A stretch of DNA of 64,000 bases from positions 1 through 64,000 of the forward strand of contig NZ_JOIU01000041.1 of assembly GCF_000720135.1 (NCBI RefSeq), read 5' to 3'. The DNA is from Streptomyces sp. NRRL S-1022. GTDB lineage: Bacteria; Actinomycetota; Actinomycetes; Streptomycetales; Streptomycetaceae. Made by a program: the position numbers and the translations under genes. The notes under the pieces were generated by a model, which was not told the origin of the DNA, did no database searches, and saw only the letters and a program-made list of their open reading frames with translations. Positions 27,391 through 36,113 of the stretch are shown here, in pieces; the stretch's first letter is position 1, and every line of letters begins with the position of its first letter.

Positions 27391-29217
27391 TCACGCGACC
27401 GGGCGTTCGAGGGCCGGCTCGGCGCTCTCGCCGAGGAAGCCGCCGGACTGGTGCTGCCACAGCCTGGCGTAAGCGCCGTCCGCCGCGAGCAGGTCCTCGT
27501 GGGTGCCCTGCTCGACCACGCGTCCGCGGTCGAGGACGACGAGGCGGTCCATGCCGGCGACGGTGCTCAGGCGGTGGGCGACCACGAGGGCCGTGCGTCC
27601 CTCCATCAACCGCCACAGGGCGTCCTGGACGAGGAGTTCGCTCTCCGAGTCCAGCGCGCTGGTCGCCTCGTCGAGCAGCAGGACCGGGGCGTCGCGCAGG
27701 ATGGCCCGGGCGAGGGCGACGCGCTGGCGCTGGCCACCGGAGAGTTTGACTCCCCGCTCCCCCACCAGGGTGGCGAACCCGTCGGGGAGCTGGTCGGCGA
27801 ACTCGGTGACGTGCGCGGCCTCGGCCGCCGCGTGGATCTCCTCGTCGGTGGCGCCGGGCCGGGCGAAGGCGATGTTGTCCCGCAGGCTGCGGTGGAACAT
27901 GGCCGGTTCCTGCGGGACGTAGGCCATCAGTGAGCGCAGGTCGGCCTGGCGCAGCCGGCTGATGTCCTGGCCGCCGATCAGGATGCGTCCGCCGTCGATG
28001 TCCGACATCCGCAGCAGGAGCCGGGTGAGCGTGGTCTTGCCGCCGCCCGACCTGCCGACCAGTCCGATCCGGGCGCCCGCGGGCACGTCCAGGTCCAGTC
28101 CCTGGAAGATCGGCTTCGCACCGGCGTGGGCGAAGGTCACCGCCTCGAAGCGGATGCCCGTGTCCCGCGGCGCGAGCGGTTCGGGGGCCGCCGGGTCGAG
28201 CACGGTGGGCGGGTCCAGCAGCAGTTCCGTGAACTGCGCGGCCTCGGTCATCGAGCTTTCCAGACGCCGGTAGATCTGGTTGAACTCGAACATGATCTGG
28301 GTGGCGTTGGAGTAGTAGGTGAAGCTGACGACGATCTCCTCGACTCCCCGGCCCGGGCCGCCGAAGGCGATGGCGACCAGCAGTCCCAGCACGCTGGTCA
28401 GCACGGACATGGGGGCGACCAGGGTGTCGACGCGCAGGTTGCCGTAGTCCCACGACCTGAGCGTCAGGTGCCGGGAGTCCGCGACACGGCGGCGGTGTTC
28501 GTCGGCCTCCCGCCGCTCCGCCGCGAACGCCCGGATGGTCTCCATGTTCATGAGGCTGTCGGCGACGTGGCCGGAGACCCGGGCGATCGCCGCCTCACGC
28601 TCGTTGACGAGCCGCTGCCGGCGACGGATCAGGGGTGTCGCGGCCACCACGGTCAGCGCGATCATCACGAGGAGACCGACGACGAGCATCGGTTCGTAGC
28701 TCCACAGCACCACGGAACCGAACAGCAGCGGGACGAGACTGCCCACGATCCGGTACGTCACGGTGTCGACGAAGTCCTCGAAGCGCTTGCCGAAGCTGAG
28801 CACCCGTTTGGTCAGCGAGCCGGCGAAGTTGTCGTGGAAGAACGCCGCGTCCTTGGCCAGGAGTTCGTCCATGCCGCTGACGTACAGGTGTTCCATGCCC
28901 AAGGCGTCCACGCGGTTCAGGCAGTGCTGCCCGACCCGCCACACGGCCTCGGCGAGCAGCAGCGTCGCGCCGAAGCCCAGCACGTACGGCAGCGCCTCGG
29001 CGAGGGTGAGACCGCCGTCGCCCGCGGCCTGTCCCGCCAGTTTGGCGATCAGCAGGGGGGCGATGTAGCGGATGCCGATGTTGCCCACGGCCGGCAGCAG
29101 CAGCGCGGGGAGGGTCAGCCGCCGTAGCCGCACCAGTTCCCGGCCGTAGCGGCGCAGTGCCAGGACGACGGCGCTCCTGCCCGGCGCCGGACCCCGCGTC
29201 TGTGTTGTCCCCATCAC
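27391..29217 (-). CDS. ABC exporter, fused permease and ATPase (type I, MsbA/MDR-like half transporter)
   Basis: A 608-residue half transporter. Residues about 30-320 contain six predicted membrane helices. The nucleotide-binding domain spans about 365-590: Walker A GRSGGGKTT, Q-loop YVPQEPAMFH, signature KLSGGQRQRV, Walker B VLLLDEATSALD, H-loop VAHRLST. As a single half transporter it would act as a homodimer. The substrate cannot be inferred; its neighbours (GH27 and a GAF-ANTAR regulator) are not obviously related. Two adjacent ATG codons are possible starts. Confidence 0.9.
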   Translation of the reverse strand: MMGTTQTRGPAPGRSAVVLALRRYGRELVRLRRLTLPALLLPAVGNIGIRYIAPLLIAKLAGQAAGDGGLTLAEALPYVLGFGATLLLAEAVWRVGQHCLNRVDALGMEHLYVSGMDELLAKDAAFFHDNFAGSLTKRVLSFGKRFEDFVDTVTYRIVGSLVPLLFGSVVLWSYEPMLVVGLLVMIALTVVAATPLIRRRQRLVNEREAAIARVSGHVADSLMNMETIRAFAAERREADEHRRRVADSRHLTLRSWDYGNLRVDTLVAPMSVLTSVLGLLVAIAFGGPGRGVEEIVVSFTYYSNATQIMFEFNQIYRRLESSMTEAAQFTELLLDPPTVLDPAAPEPLAPRDTGIRFEAVTFAHAGAKPIFQGLDLDVPAGARIGLVGRSGGGKTTLTRLLLRMSDIDGGRILIGGQDISRLRQADLRSLMAYVPQEPAMFHRSLRDNIAFARPGATDEEIHAAAEAAHVTEFADQLPDGFATLVGERGVKLSGGQRQRVALARAILRDAPVLLLDEATSALDSESELLVQDALWRLMEGRTALVVAHRLSTVAGMDRLVVLDRGRVVEQGTHEDLLAADGAYARLWQHQSGGFLGESAEPALERPVA

Positions 29218-29346
29218 ACTCCCGGAGGTTCGGAGGTGGGCAGTCTCCCCTCTGTGGAGTTTCCCGGTCCAGGCATTTACCGCGGACCGGCGAGAACCGG
29301 ACAGAACGCGGCGGGCGGCTCGTCGGCGCGCCCGGCGTTCCGGGCG

Positions 29347-30081
29347 TCAGGGGCGGGGCCGCAGGGGCGGCCGCTCGGCGGGCGGGCGGCCGGCGATGCC
29401 GGTCAGCAGTCGTGTGCAGACGTCCCGGAGCTTGAGGTTGGTCTCCTGGGACAGCCGGCGCAGCAGGTCGAACGCCTCTTCCGCGGTGCACTGCTGTTGC
29501 TGCATGACGCTCCCGATGGCCTGGTCGACGACGCTGCGGGACGCGAGCGCGGTCTGCAGGTCACGGGTGAACTCCTCGGCGTCGGCCAGCCGCTGGGCCA
29601 GCGCGATACCGCCGCCGGCCTGCGCGGCGATCAGGGCCAGCGTCCGCCGGTCGCCCTCCGAGAAGGCTCCGGGGTCGGCGGCGTAGAAGTTCAGCGCCCC
29701 GGCGGTGTGGGTGCGCGCCGGGATCGGCAGGGACAGCGAGGAGCGGATGCCCAGGCCGGCCGCGAAGCGCGGATAGGAGCCCCACCGGGTCTCCTCCAGG
29801 ACGTCGGGCACGTGAACGACCTCGCCGGTGCGCAGGGCCTGCAGGCAGGGCCCGTCGTCCTGGCCGTACTGCTTCTCGTCCAGCTTGTCGGCCACTCCCC
29901 CGGTGCTCACCACGGTCAGCGGCCGCTGACGCCGTTGCAGTGTCACACCGCAGCCGTCCGCGCCCGTGGCACCGAGCGCATCGTCGATCAGGTGCTGGAG
30001 GAACTCGCGCAGGGAGGCGGTCTCCAGCAGCCAGTCGATCATGTCCAGTGCGTACTGACGACGGTCGAGTCGGTCCACCAC
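29347..30081 (-). CDS. GAF-ANTAR domain regulator (RNA-binding antiterminator type)
   Basis: A 244-residue cytoplasmic protein. Residues about 15-165 are a GAF domain (DGCGVTLQRRQRPLTVVST, GPCLQALRTGEVV, SLSLPIPARTHTAGALNFY). Residues about 170-230 are an ANTAR domain (LQTALASRSVVDQAIGSVM, followed by CTAEEAFDLLRRLSQ). ANTAR domains bind paired hairpins in nascent RNA and prevent termination; the GAF part is a probable small-ligand or redox sensor. Such genes are numerous in Streptomyces and mostly uncharacterised. No target hairpin pair was identified. Confidence 0.88.
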   Translation of the reverse strand: MVDRLDRRQYALDMIDWLLETASLREFLQHLIDDALGATGADGCGVTLQRRQRPLTVVSTGGVADKLDEKQYGQDDGPCLQALRTGEVVHVPDVLEETRWGSYPRFAAGLGIRSSLSLPIPARTHTAGALNFYAADPGAFSEGDRRTLALIAAQAGGGIALAQRLADAEEFTRDLQTALASRSVVDQAIGSVMQQQQCTAEEAFDLLRRLSQETNLKLRDVCTRLLTGIAGRPPAERPPLRPRP

Positions 30082-30158
30082 TCGTCACCTCCCGCGGCAT
30101 CCCTTCCAGTCGCCCGACTCCGCTTCGTGCTGGTACCCGGTCCCGCCGCCGGGACGCG

Positions 30159-30192
30159 CCGGAGCCCCCGGGACCTTTCCCGGGGGCTCCGG
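30159..30192. terminator. Strong stem-loop at left edge of the LysW cluster
   Basis: A perfect 15-bp inverted repeat (30159-30173 with 30178-30192, CCGGAGCCCC stem) with a 4-nt CCTT loop. It lies between the SDR gene of the cluster and the GAF-ANTAR gene, downstream of the leftward racemase/SDR transcript, and would insulate the two regions. The 300 bases between it and 30494 hold no gene I can support. Confidence 0.7.
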
Positions 30193-30493
30193 TGTGGCAC
30201 GCGGTCAGCGGCACCGGTTACTGCCGGAGCCCGGGTACCGAGGGCTTCCCGGCCATCGCGTTTCCGGAGACCCCCAGCCTGCGCTTCACCCGCCGAGGGC
30301 CCGCGGGGCGCCGGCGGGGACGGCGGGCGGCGGCGCCACGCTGCTCCGTCATGAAGCCGGGTCCGGGCGGCACCAGGGCGCGCCCGGGGTGTCGTAGCGG
30401 CTGCGGTTCCAGCGGCCGGCGCGGCCGGCGGGGACCTGCGGGATCGCCGGCCGGCGCCCGGACCGCCGGGGCCGGCGGTCCGGGCGGGCGCGG

Positions 30494-31249
30494 CTACAGG
30501 CGCAGGTCGTGGATGCCGCCGTCGACGGCGAGGATCGTGCCGGTGGTGCCGGAGGCGTCGGTGGCCAGGAAGGCGATGGCCTCGCCGACCTCCTCGGGCC
30601 GGGCCAGCCGGCCCAGCGGGTGGCGGTCGTTCAGCGCGTCCCGCTCGGCCTGCGGGTCGGCGGCCGTGGCCAGCACCCGCCGGATCCAGGGGGTGTCGAC
30701 GGCGCCGGGCGCGACGGCGTTGACCCGGATGCCCTCCCGGACGTGGTCGGCGGCCATGGCCAGGGTCAGCGAGTGGACCGCGCCCTTGGACGCGGAGTAG
30801 AGGACGCGCCGCCGTACCCCCATCGAGGCGAAGACGGAACAGGTGTTGACGATCGCGGCGGCCGGGGACGTCCGCAGGTACGGGAGCGCGGCACGGGCGA
30901 GGCGCACCATGCCGACGACGTTCACGTCCAGCACGCGCCGCCACTCGTCGTCGTCGTTGCCGGTGATGTCGCCCTGCGCGGCGATGCCCGCGTTGTTCAC
31001 GACGATGTCGATGCGGCCGAAGCGGTCGGCGACCTCGGCGACGGCGGCGCGGACGGACGCGTCGTCGGAGACGTCGCAGGCGATGCCGAGGGCCGGTGCG
31101 GCGACCTCCCCGGGTCGCAGGTCCAGGGCGGCGACACGGACGCCCCGGGCGGTGAGCGCGGCCGCGGCGGCCGCGCCGATGCCGGACGCGCCGCCGCTCA
31201 CCACGGCCACTAGGGGATCGGACGGGAGTGCTTCGCTGGTGACGGCCAC
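30494..31249 (-). CDS. Short-chain dehydrogenase/reductase of the LysW cluster
   Basis: A 251-residue classical SDR. It has the NAD(P)-binding GGASGIG motif near residue 19, NNAG, and the catalytic Ser and YSASK motif intact (VLYSASKGAVHS), ending in VDGGIHDLRL. A GTG start at 31249 is chosen because AGGAGG stands 8 bases ahead of it; there is no candidate ATG nearby. It follows the racemase-like gene by 74 bp on the same strand, and the two form the leftmost transcription unit of the cluster. The substrate is presumably a carbonyl intermediate of the pathway. Confidence 0.85.
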   Translation of the reverse strand: MAVTSEALPSDPLVAVVSGGASGIGAAAAAALTARGVRVAALDLRPGEVAAPALGIACDVSDDASVRAAVAEVADRFGRIDIVVNNAGIAAQGDITGNDDDEWRRVLDVNVVGMVRLARAALPYLRTSPAAAIVNTCSVFASMGVRRRVLYSASKGAVHSLTLAMAADHVREGIRVNAVAPGAVDTPWIRRVLATAADPQAERDALNDRHPLGRLARPEEVGEAIAFLATDASGTTGTILAVDGGIHDLRL

Positions 31250-31323
31250 GGCGGGCGCCTCCTTGACGGTGGGTGCGGACGGTGGGTGCGGTCGGTGGGA
31301 AGGGGGGCGGCGGGGCGGGGCGG

Positions 31324-32091
31324 TTACCGGGTCCGGCGCGGGGCGCCGCGCTCCAGCCGCTCCAGCAGGGGGTGCACCTCGGCGCCCGCGGCCCCCACGG
31401 CGCGCCGTGCCCACCAGGCCGCCGCCAGGTTGGACGTCAGCAACGTGGTGCGGCCGAACTCGCGGTCCAGTTCGGCCAGGGCGGCCAGGGTGCCCATGCC
31501 CGTGCCGGTGAACAGGATCGCCCCGTCGTCGGGCAGGCCGGCCTCGCGGATCCGGCCGAGGAGGGTCCTGGTCGTCACCCGGTAGGGGTCGAACTCGTGG
31601 TCCTGCTCCTTCGGGTCCACGACGGCCGGGGCGAGGACGACGCGGTCGACGGCGACACCGGCCTGCTCCCAGAAGGAGCGGGACGTCTCCGTGAGCCAGT
31701 CCCAGTAGGGGGAGACGAGGGTCAGGCGGGATATCCCGAGTTCCTCGCACACCGCGAGGATGGCCTGCGTCGTCGACTGCACGGGATAGCCGAACGCCTC
31801 GGACAGTTCGGCCACGAAGGCCCGGTCGCCGTCGGGTCCCAGCAGATAGTGGGAGGCGTTGCAGGCCACGACGGAGGCGTCCAGGCGCATGCCGCCGAAG
31901 GTGGCGAGCGTGTCCGCGAGCACGTCGTTGTACCGCAGCATCGTTTCCTTCACGCCCATTCCGGGAGTCAGCGGGAAACGCGTGGTGTACACATTCAGCT
32001 CGGTGCCGATCAGACGGTTGAACTCCGGTTCGGCGAGCGGGTTTTCCGGGGGTACGACGAGCCCGAGCCGGGGCAGCGGGAAAATGTCCAT
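31324..32091 (-). CDS. Asp/Glu racemase superfamily protein (maleate isomerase/arylmalonate decarboxylase-like)
   Basis: A 255-residue protein. The first family cysteine is present (Cys77 in VVACNASHYLL), in the position that deprotonates or attacks the substrate. The second conserved position reads TSNLAAAWW with Ser220, so the usual two-Cys acid/base pair is incomplete. GTGMGT near 195 matches the carboxylate-binding loop. Family members racemise acidic amino acids, isomerise maleate or decarboxylate malonates; one-Cys forms include decarboxylases with the Cys in the other half. The gene is divergent from lysW1 and shares its promoter gap with it, placing it firmly in the cluster. Confidence 0.75.
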   Translation of the reverse strand: MDIFPLPRLGLVVPPENPLAEPEFNRLIGTELNVYTTRFPLTPGMGVKETMLRYNDVLADTLATFGGMRLDASVVACNASHYLLGPDGDRAFVAELSEAFGYPVQSTTQAILAVCEELGISRLTLVSPYWDWLTETSRSFWEQAGVAVDRVVLAPAVVDPKEQDHEFDPYRVTTRTLLGRIREAGLPDDGAILFTGTGMGTLAALAELDREFGRTTLLTSNLAAAWWARRAVGAAGAEVHPLLERLERGAPRRTR

Positions 32092-32143
32092 GGCGGCACG
32101 TTAGTTGCCGCTCCGGATACCGGCCGCGGCAATCCGGCGGACT

Positions 32144-32219
32144 TGACATTCCGCCAGCGCAAACTTGCAACTCCTTTCCGTCCTGACACTTCTTGACAAT
32201 CCGCTACAGAGAATTGACG
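32144..32219 (+). promoter_or_regulatory. TGACA direct repeats in the lysW1/racemase promoter gap (putative SARP sites)
   Basis: TGACA occurs at 32144, 32184 and 32194, with related TGCAA at 32166 and TGACG at 32215; several intervals are 10, 21 or 22 bp, close to whole helical turns. SARP regulators bind heptamer repeats spaced about 11 bp near the -35 region. The copy at 32144 continues as TGACATTCCGC, which recurs at 51476. Confidence 0.55.
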
Positions 32220-32295
32220 GGACCGCCTTTACTCATTCCGGCGGCGCGTTGGAAGGTGGTGAACCGCCCCACACCCCGTCGAACGGAGTCGATCC

Positions 32296-32481
32296 ATGCC
32301 CAGCGCCACCCTCACCGGCGCCTGCCCCGAGTGCGAGACCGAACTGACCGTCCCGCCGGTCGTCCAGGGCGAGACGCTGTCCTGCCCCGAGTGCATGCTG
32401 ACCCTCCGCGTGGAGGACGTCGCGGACGGCCGGCTGACCCTGGAGATGGTCGAGGTCCAGCTGCGCGACTGGGGGCAGTGA
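32296..32481 (+). CDS. lysW: Amino-group carrier protein, LysW family, copy 1 (C-terminal Gln)
   Basis: A 61-residue acidic protein. Two zinc-finger-like pairs, Cys10-Pro-Glu-Cys13 and Cys30-Pro-Glu-Cys33, match the LysW zinc knuckle. The tail ends LRDWGQ. In known LysW carriers the conserved end is DWGE, and the side-chain carboxyl of that last Glu forms an isopeptide bond with the alpha-amino group of the substrate, shielding it during later steps. Here the codon is CAG (Gln61), so the attachment carboxylate is absent as translated. The gene starts the rightward operon lysW1-aminotransferase-MFS-FAH, with the aminotransferase start 4 bp after its stop. It is very similar to copy 2 at 43331. 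Confidence 0.92.
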   Translation: MPSATLTGACPECETELTVPPVVQGETLSCPECMLTLRVEDVADGRLTLEMVEVQLRDWGQ

Positions 32482-32485
32482 CAGC

Positions 32486-33772
32486 ATGTCCGATGCCCCG
32501 TCCATCCCCATGTCGGCGACCCTGGCCGCCGACGAGGCCCTGGACCGCAGGCGACGGGCCGGGGAACAGGTCCTGCCCATGGCCGGCGGGGAGATCGGCC
32601 TGCCCGTGCTCGACGCGCTGCGCCGGCGGCTCGCCGCCGCGGCGGACGAGAACGCGTACGGCCCCGTGGCCGGCAGCCGGGCGCTGCGCGCCGCCGCCGC
32701 CGGGTACTGGGACCGGCGCGGTCTCGCCACCGATCCCGGGCTCGTCGTGGCCGGCCCGGGCAGCAAACCGCTGCTGTTCGCGCTGCTGCTCGCGCTCGGC
32801 GGGGACGTGGTCGTACCCGTGCCCAGCTGGGTCAGCTACGCCGCACAGGCCCGGCTCGTGGGAGCCCGTCCCGTCCCCGTGCCGATCGCGCCGGGCGAGG
32901 GCGGGGTGCCCGACCCGGAGCGGCTGCGCGCGGCCGTCACCGCGGCGCGGGCGGCCGGCCGGGACCCCCGGTGCGTGGTGGTGACCCTGCCGGACAACCC
33001 GACCGGCGCCGTCGCCTCCCCCGCCACCGTGCGCCGGCTCGCGGCGGCGGCCCGGGAGCTGGACCTCGTCATCGTCTCCGACGAGATCTACTGCGACCTC
33101 GTCTACGACACCTCGGTGCCCGCCGAGTCCCCGGCCCGGCACGCCCCGGAACGCACCGTCGTCACCACCGGGCTCACCAAGAACCTGGCCGTCGGCGGCT
33201 GGCGCACCGGTGTGGCCCGGCTGCCCGGCAGCGACACCGGGCGTGCCCTGCACGGCCGTCTGGTGTCGGTCGCCAGCCAGATCTGGTCCAGTCCGCCGGC
33301 GCCGGTGCAGGCCGCCGCCGCGTACGCGTTCGGGGAGCCGCCGGAGGTCGTCGAGCGCGTGGCGGCCGGCCGCCGGCTGCACGAGAGGGTGGTCCGTGCG
33401 GTCGCCGGCCGGTTCACCGGCGCGGGCGCCCTGCTCGCCCCGGTCCGCGCGACCTGCTACCTGTACCCGGACTTCACACCGCTGCGGGACCATCTGGCCC
33501 GGGTCCACGACGTGCACGGCGGTGCGGACCTGGTCCGGTTCCTCGGTGAGCGGCACGGCATCGGGCTGCTGCCGGCCGGCGCCTTCGGCGAGGACGGCGA
33601 CCCCTTGCGGATCCGGGCCGCCACCAGCCGCCTGTACGGCGAGGCCGACGAGCAGCGCACCGCCGCGCTCGCGGCGGCCGACCCGCTCGAACTGCCCTGG
33701 ATCCGCAGGAACCTGGAGCAGATCGACGCCGCGCTGGCCGATCTCACCGGCGCCCGCACCGCGCGGGCCTGA
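32486..33772 (+). CDS. Class I/II PLP-dependent aminotransferase
   Basis: A 428-residue fold-type I enzyme. It has the PLP-binding Asn/Asp/Tyr pattern (DNPTG near 170 and SDEIYCDLVY near 195), the Schiff-base Lys in TGLTKNLAVGGWR and the Arg for the substrate carboxylate near the end (LRIRAATSRLY). It is not of the class III type (LysJ) used in LysW lysine biosynthesis, so the aminated position may differ. Probably converts an aldehyde or keto intermediate of the pathway to an amine, or the reverse. It lies directly behind lysW1, likely translationally coupled. Confidence 0.88.
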   Translation: MSDAPSIPMSATLAADEALDRRRRAGEQVLPMAGGEIGLPVLDALRRRLAAAADENAYGPVAGSRALRAAAAGYWDRRGLATDPGLVVAGPGSKPLLFALLLALGGDVVVPVPSWVSYAAQARLVGARPVPVPIAPGEGGVPDPERLRAAVTAARAAGRDPRCVVVTLPDNPTGAVASPATVRRLAAAARELDLVIVSDEIYCDLVYDTSVPAESPARHAPERTVVTTGLTKNLAVGGWRTGVARLPGSDTGRALHGRLVSVASQIWSSPPAPVQAAAAYAFGEPPEVVERVAAGRRLHERVVRAVAGRFTGAGALLAPVRATCYLYPDFTPLRDHLARVHDVHGGADLVRFLGERHGIGLLPAGAFGEDGDPLRIRAATSRLYGEADEQRTAALAAADPLELPWIRRNLEQIDAALADLTGARTARA

Positions 33773-33835
33773 GCCGTTCCCGCCCCGGAGGATCCTCCCC
33801 CGCCGGGCTCGACCCTCACATCTAAGGCGACCGTC

Positions 33836-35074
33836 ATGACCAGCGCCGAGCCGTCCACCGGCACCGCCGCCCCCGTCCCCGCACCCGGCACCGCGTCGGC
33901 GGCCGGGCAGAAGCTGCCGATGGCGGCCCTGCTCGCGCTGGCCGTCGCGGTGTTCATCACCAGTCTCACCGAGACCCTGCCCGCCGGGCTGCTGCCCGGC
34001 ATGAGTGCCAGCCTGCACACCAGCGAGTCGGCCACCGGCCAGACGGTGACCGTCTACGCGCTGGGCACGGTGCTCACGGCCATCCCGCTGTCCGCCGCGA
34101 CCGCGGCGTGGAGCCGCAAGCGCCTGCTGCTGGCCGCCATGGCCGGCTTCGCCGCCGCCAACACCGTCACCGCCCTGTCGGTGAACTACCCGCTCACCCT
34201 GGCCGCCCGGTTCGTCGCCGGGGTCGCCGCCGGACTGGCCTGGGCCCTGCTGGCCGGCTACGCCCGCCGCATGGTGGCCCCGCACCAGGAGGGCCGCGCC
34301 CTCGCGATCGCCATGGCCGGCATCCCCGTCGCCCTGTCGGTGGGCGTGCCGGCCGGCACCTTCCTGGGGCAGGTGGTCTCCTGGCAGGCCGCCTTCCTCG
34401 CGATGACCGCCCTGACCGTGGTGCTGCTCGCGTGGATCACGGCCGTGGCACCCGACCGCCCCGGCCGGCCGGCCGGCGGCGGGATCCCGGTGCGCAGCAC
34501 CCTGCGCGTGCCGGGTGTCGCCGCGGTGCTGACCGTCACCCTGGTCTTCGTCCTGGCCCACACCCTGCTGTACGCCTACATCGCCACCTACCTGGACCAC
34601 ATCGGCATGGGCGGCCGGACCGACGCGGCCCTGCTGGTCTTCGGCGTCGCGTGCCTGGCCGGCATCTGGGCCGTCGGCGCCCTCATCCACCGGCACCTGC
34701 GCGCGCTGACCGTCGCGAGCACCCTGCTGGTCGGTGCCGCCGTCGCGGTCATGGGCGCCTTCTCCGGCACCGACGCCCTGGTCTACGCCGCCGCCGCCCT
34801 GTGGGGACTGGGCTGGGGCGGGGTGCCGACCCTGCTGCAGACCGCCGGCGGCCAGGCCGGCGGGGAGGCCGCCGAGGCGGCCCAGGCCATGCTCGTGACC
34901 CTGTGGAACGTCGCGATGGCCGGCGGCGGCATCGCCGGCGGCCTCCTGCTCGACGCCGTCGGCGCCGACGCCCTCCCCTGGACGGTGCTGGTCCTCCTGG
35001 TGCCGGTCCTCGCCATCGTGCTCGCGGCCCGCTCCCACGGGTTCCCGGCCGCCCACCCATCCGCCCACTCCTGA
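33836..35074 (+). CDS. MFS exporter 1 of the LysW cluster
   Basis: A 412-residue major facilitator protein with twelve predicted membrane helices and the family signatures TSLTETLPAGLLPGM in helix 1 and GYARRMVAP after helix 4-5. Members of this DHA1-like group export drugs or small metabolites. It is closely similar along its length to MFS 2 at 50162 (identical stretches such as FITSLTETLPAGLLPGM and GGRTD), so one is a duplicate of the other or they were acquired together. Likely removes the cluster product or a toxic intermediate. Confidence 0.9.
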   Translation: MTSAEPSTGTAAPVPAPGTASAAGQKLPMAALLALAVAVFITSLTETLPAGLLPGMSASLHTSESATGQTVTVYALGTVLTAIPLSAATAAWSRKRLLLAAMAGFAAANTVTALSVNYPLTLAARFVAGVAAGLAWALLAGYARRMVAPHQEGRALAIAMAGIPVALSVGVPAGTFLGQVVSWQAAFLAMTALTVVLLAWITAVAPDRPGRPAGGGIPVRSTLRVPGVAAVLTVTLVFVLAHTLLYAYIATYLDHIGMGGRTDAALLVFGVACLAGIWAVGALIHRHLRALTVASTLLVGAAVAVMGAFSGTDALVYAAAALWGLGWGGVPTLLQTAGGQAGGEAAEAAQAMLVTLWNVAMAGGGIAGGLLLDAVGADALPWTVLVLLVPVLAIVLAARSHGFPAAHPSAHS

Positions 35075-35090
35075 GGAGACCCCGACAGCC

Positions 35091-35984
35091 ATGTCCATCA
35101 TCTTCGAGTGCGAATACCAGGGCCGGCGGTACGCGGGCCACGGCCTGCCCGTGCCCGGCGGCCCGCTCACCCTGTACCCGGTGGCCGACGGGCAGCTGGC
35201 CGCGGCCCTCGTCGCGGGCCGCGGCCCCGAGGACCTGGGCTCCGCCGTGGCCGGCGAGGACGGCCGCATCGAGGTCGATCCCGGCGACGCCGGCCTGCGG
35301 TTCCTCCCGCCGCTGCTGCCGACCGCCTCCGACAACGCCCTGATCAACGGGTTCATGGGCACGCACCGCTCCAAGTTCGACCGCGCCCCGGAACCGGACG
35401 AGGAGTTCACCCCGCCGAATTACTACATCAAGGGCTTCGGTTCCTGGCTGCGGCTGCCCGACGAGCCGCTGACCACCCCGGCCGACCCGGTCTGGCTGCT
35501 GGAGGAGCCCGAGGTCGTCCTCGTGTACGCCAACGACGACCAGGGAGTCCCGCACTACGCCGGCTACACCTTCGGCAACGACCTGAACGACATCGGCCTG
35601 CACCTGAAGAACCCGTGGGCGTGGACGCCGTACGCCAAGCTGTGCGAGACCTCGATCGCGCCGTGGCTGTTCCTCGGGACCCCGCCGGAGCAGGTCACCG
35701 GCAGTGTCACCATCGAACGTGACGGTGCCCCGGCCTGGCAGGGCGGCTTCTCGTGCGGCGCCGACTCCCTCTTCCAGCGGATCCCGGACATGACGGAGTA
35801 CCTGTTCTCGCACCCGCTGCTGCGCCGGCCGGGCCTGGTCAACTACCTGTTCCTCGGCGCGGACAAGGCCACGTACCACGACGGGTTCCGGATCGAGGAC
35901 GGCGACCGGATGGTCATCGACGTGTCCAGCCACGGGGTGGTGCTGGCGAACGAGGTCCGGTACGGGGCGGCGGCCCCGAAGTAG
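35091..35984 (+). CDS. Fumarylacetoacetate hydrolase (FAH) family protein
   Basis: A 297-residue protein. The C-terminal two thirds follow the FAH beta-fold, with the metal-binding acidic cluster in the region EEPEVVLVY and the hallmark YAGYTFGNDLNDIGLH. FAH enzymes use Mg2+ to cleave C-C bonds of acylpyruvates, hydrate, decarboxylate or isomerise 2-keto acids. With an aldol-type C-C bond-forming enzyme in the same cluster, a role on a keto-acid intermediate is reasonable but unproven. GGAG precedes the ATG; 16 bp after the MFS gene, and followed by a strong terminator. Confidence 0.75.
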   Translation: MSIIFECEYQGRRYAGHGLPVPGGPLTLYPVADGQLAAALVAGRGPEDLGSAVAGEDGRIEVDPGDAGLRFLPPLLPTASDNALINGFMGTHRSKFDRAPEPDEEFTPPNYYIKGFGSWLRLPDEPLTTPADPVWLLEEPEVVLVYANDDQGVPHYAGYTFGNDLNDIGLHLKNPWAWTPYAKLCETSIAPWLFLGTPPEQVTGSVTIERDGAPAWQGGFSCGADSLFQRIPDMTEYLFSHPLLRRPGLVNYLFLGADKATYHDGFRIEDGDRMVIDVSSHGVVLANEVRYGAAAPK

Positions 35985-36009
35985 CCCAGCCGGACGCTCC
36001 GGACGCTCC

Positions 36010-36056
36010 GGGCCGGTCGGGTGCGGGATCGGAATGTTCCCGCACCCGGCCGGCCC
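36010..36056 (+). terminator. Rho-independent-type terminator after FAH gene
   Basis: A 19-bp stem with a single G-T pair (36010-36028 with 36038-36056, GGGTGCGGGA in the upper stem), 9-nt loop, then a CTTTT run at 36061. It closes the lysW1-aminotransferase-MFS-FAH transcript. Confidence 0.8.
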
Positions 36057-36113
36057 GGGCCTTTTCCATGACGGACCGCGCACGCGTGCGCGGCTGACGG
36101 AGGGACAGCAACG

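Noticed and set aside
32312..35410. Minus-strand open frame across the lysW1-aminotransferase-MFS genes
   Set aside because: Shadow frame; the plus-strand genes have clear family motifs and ribosome-binding sites.
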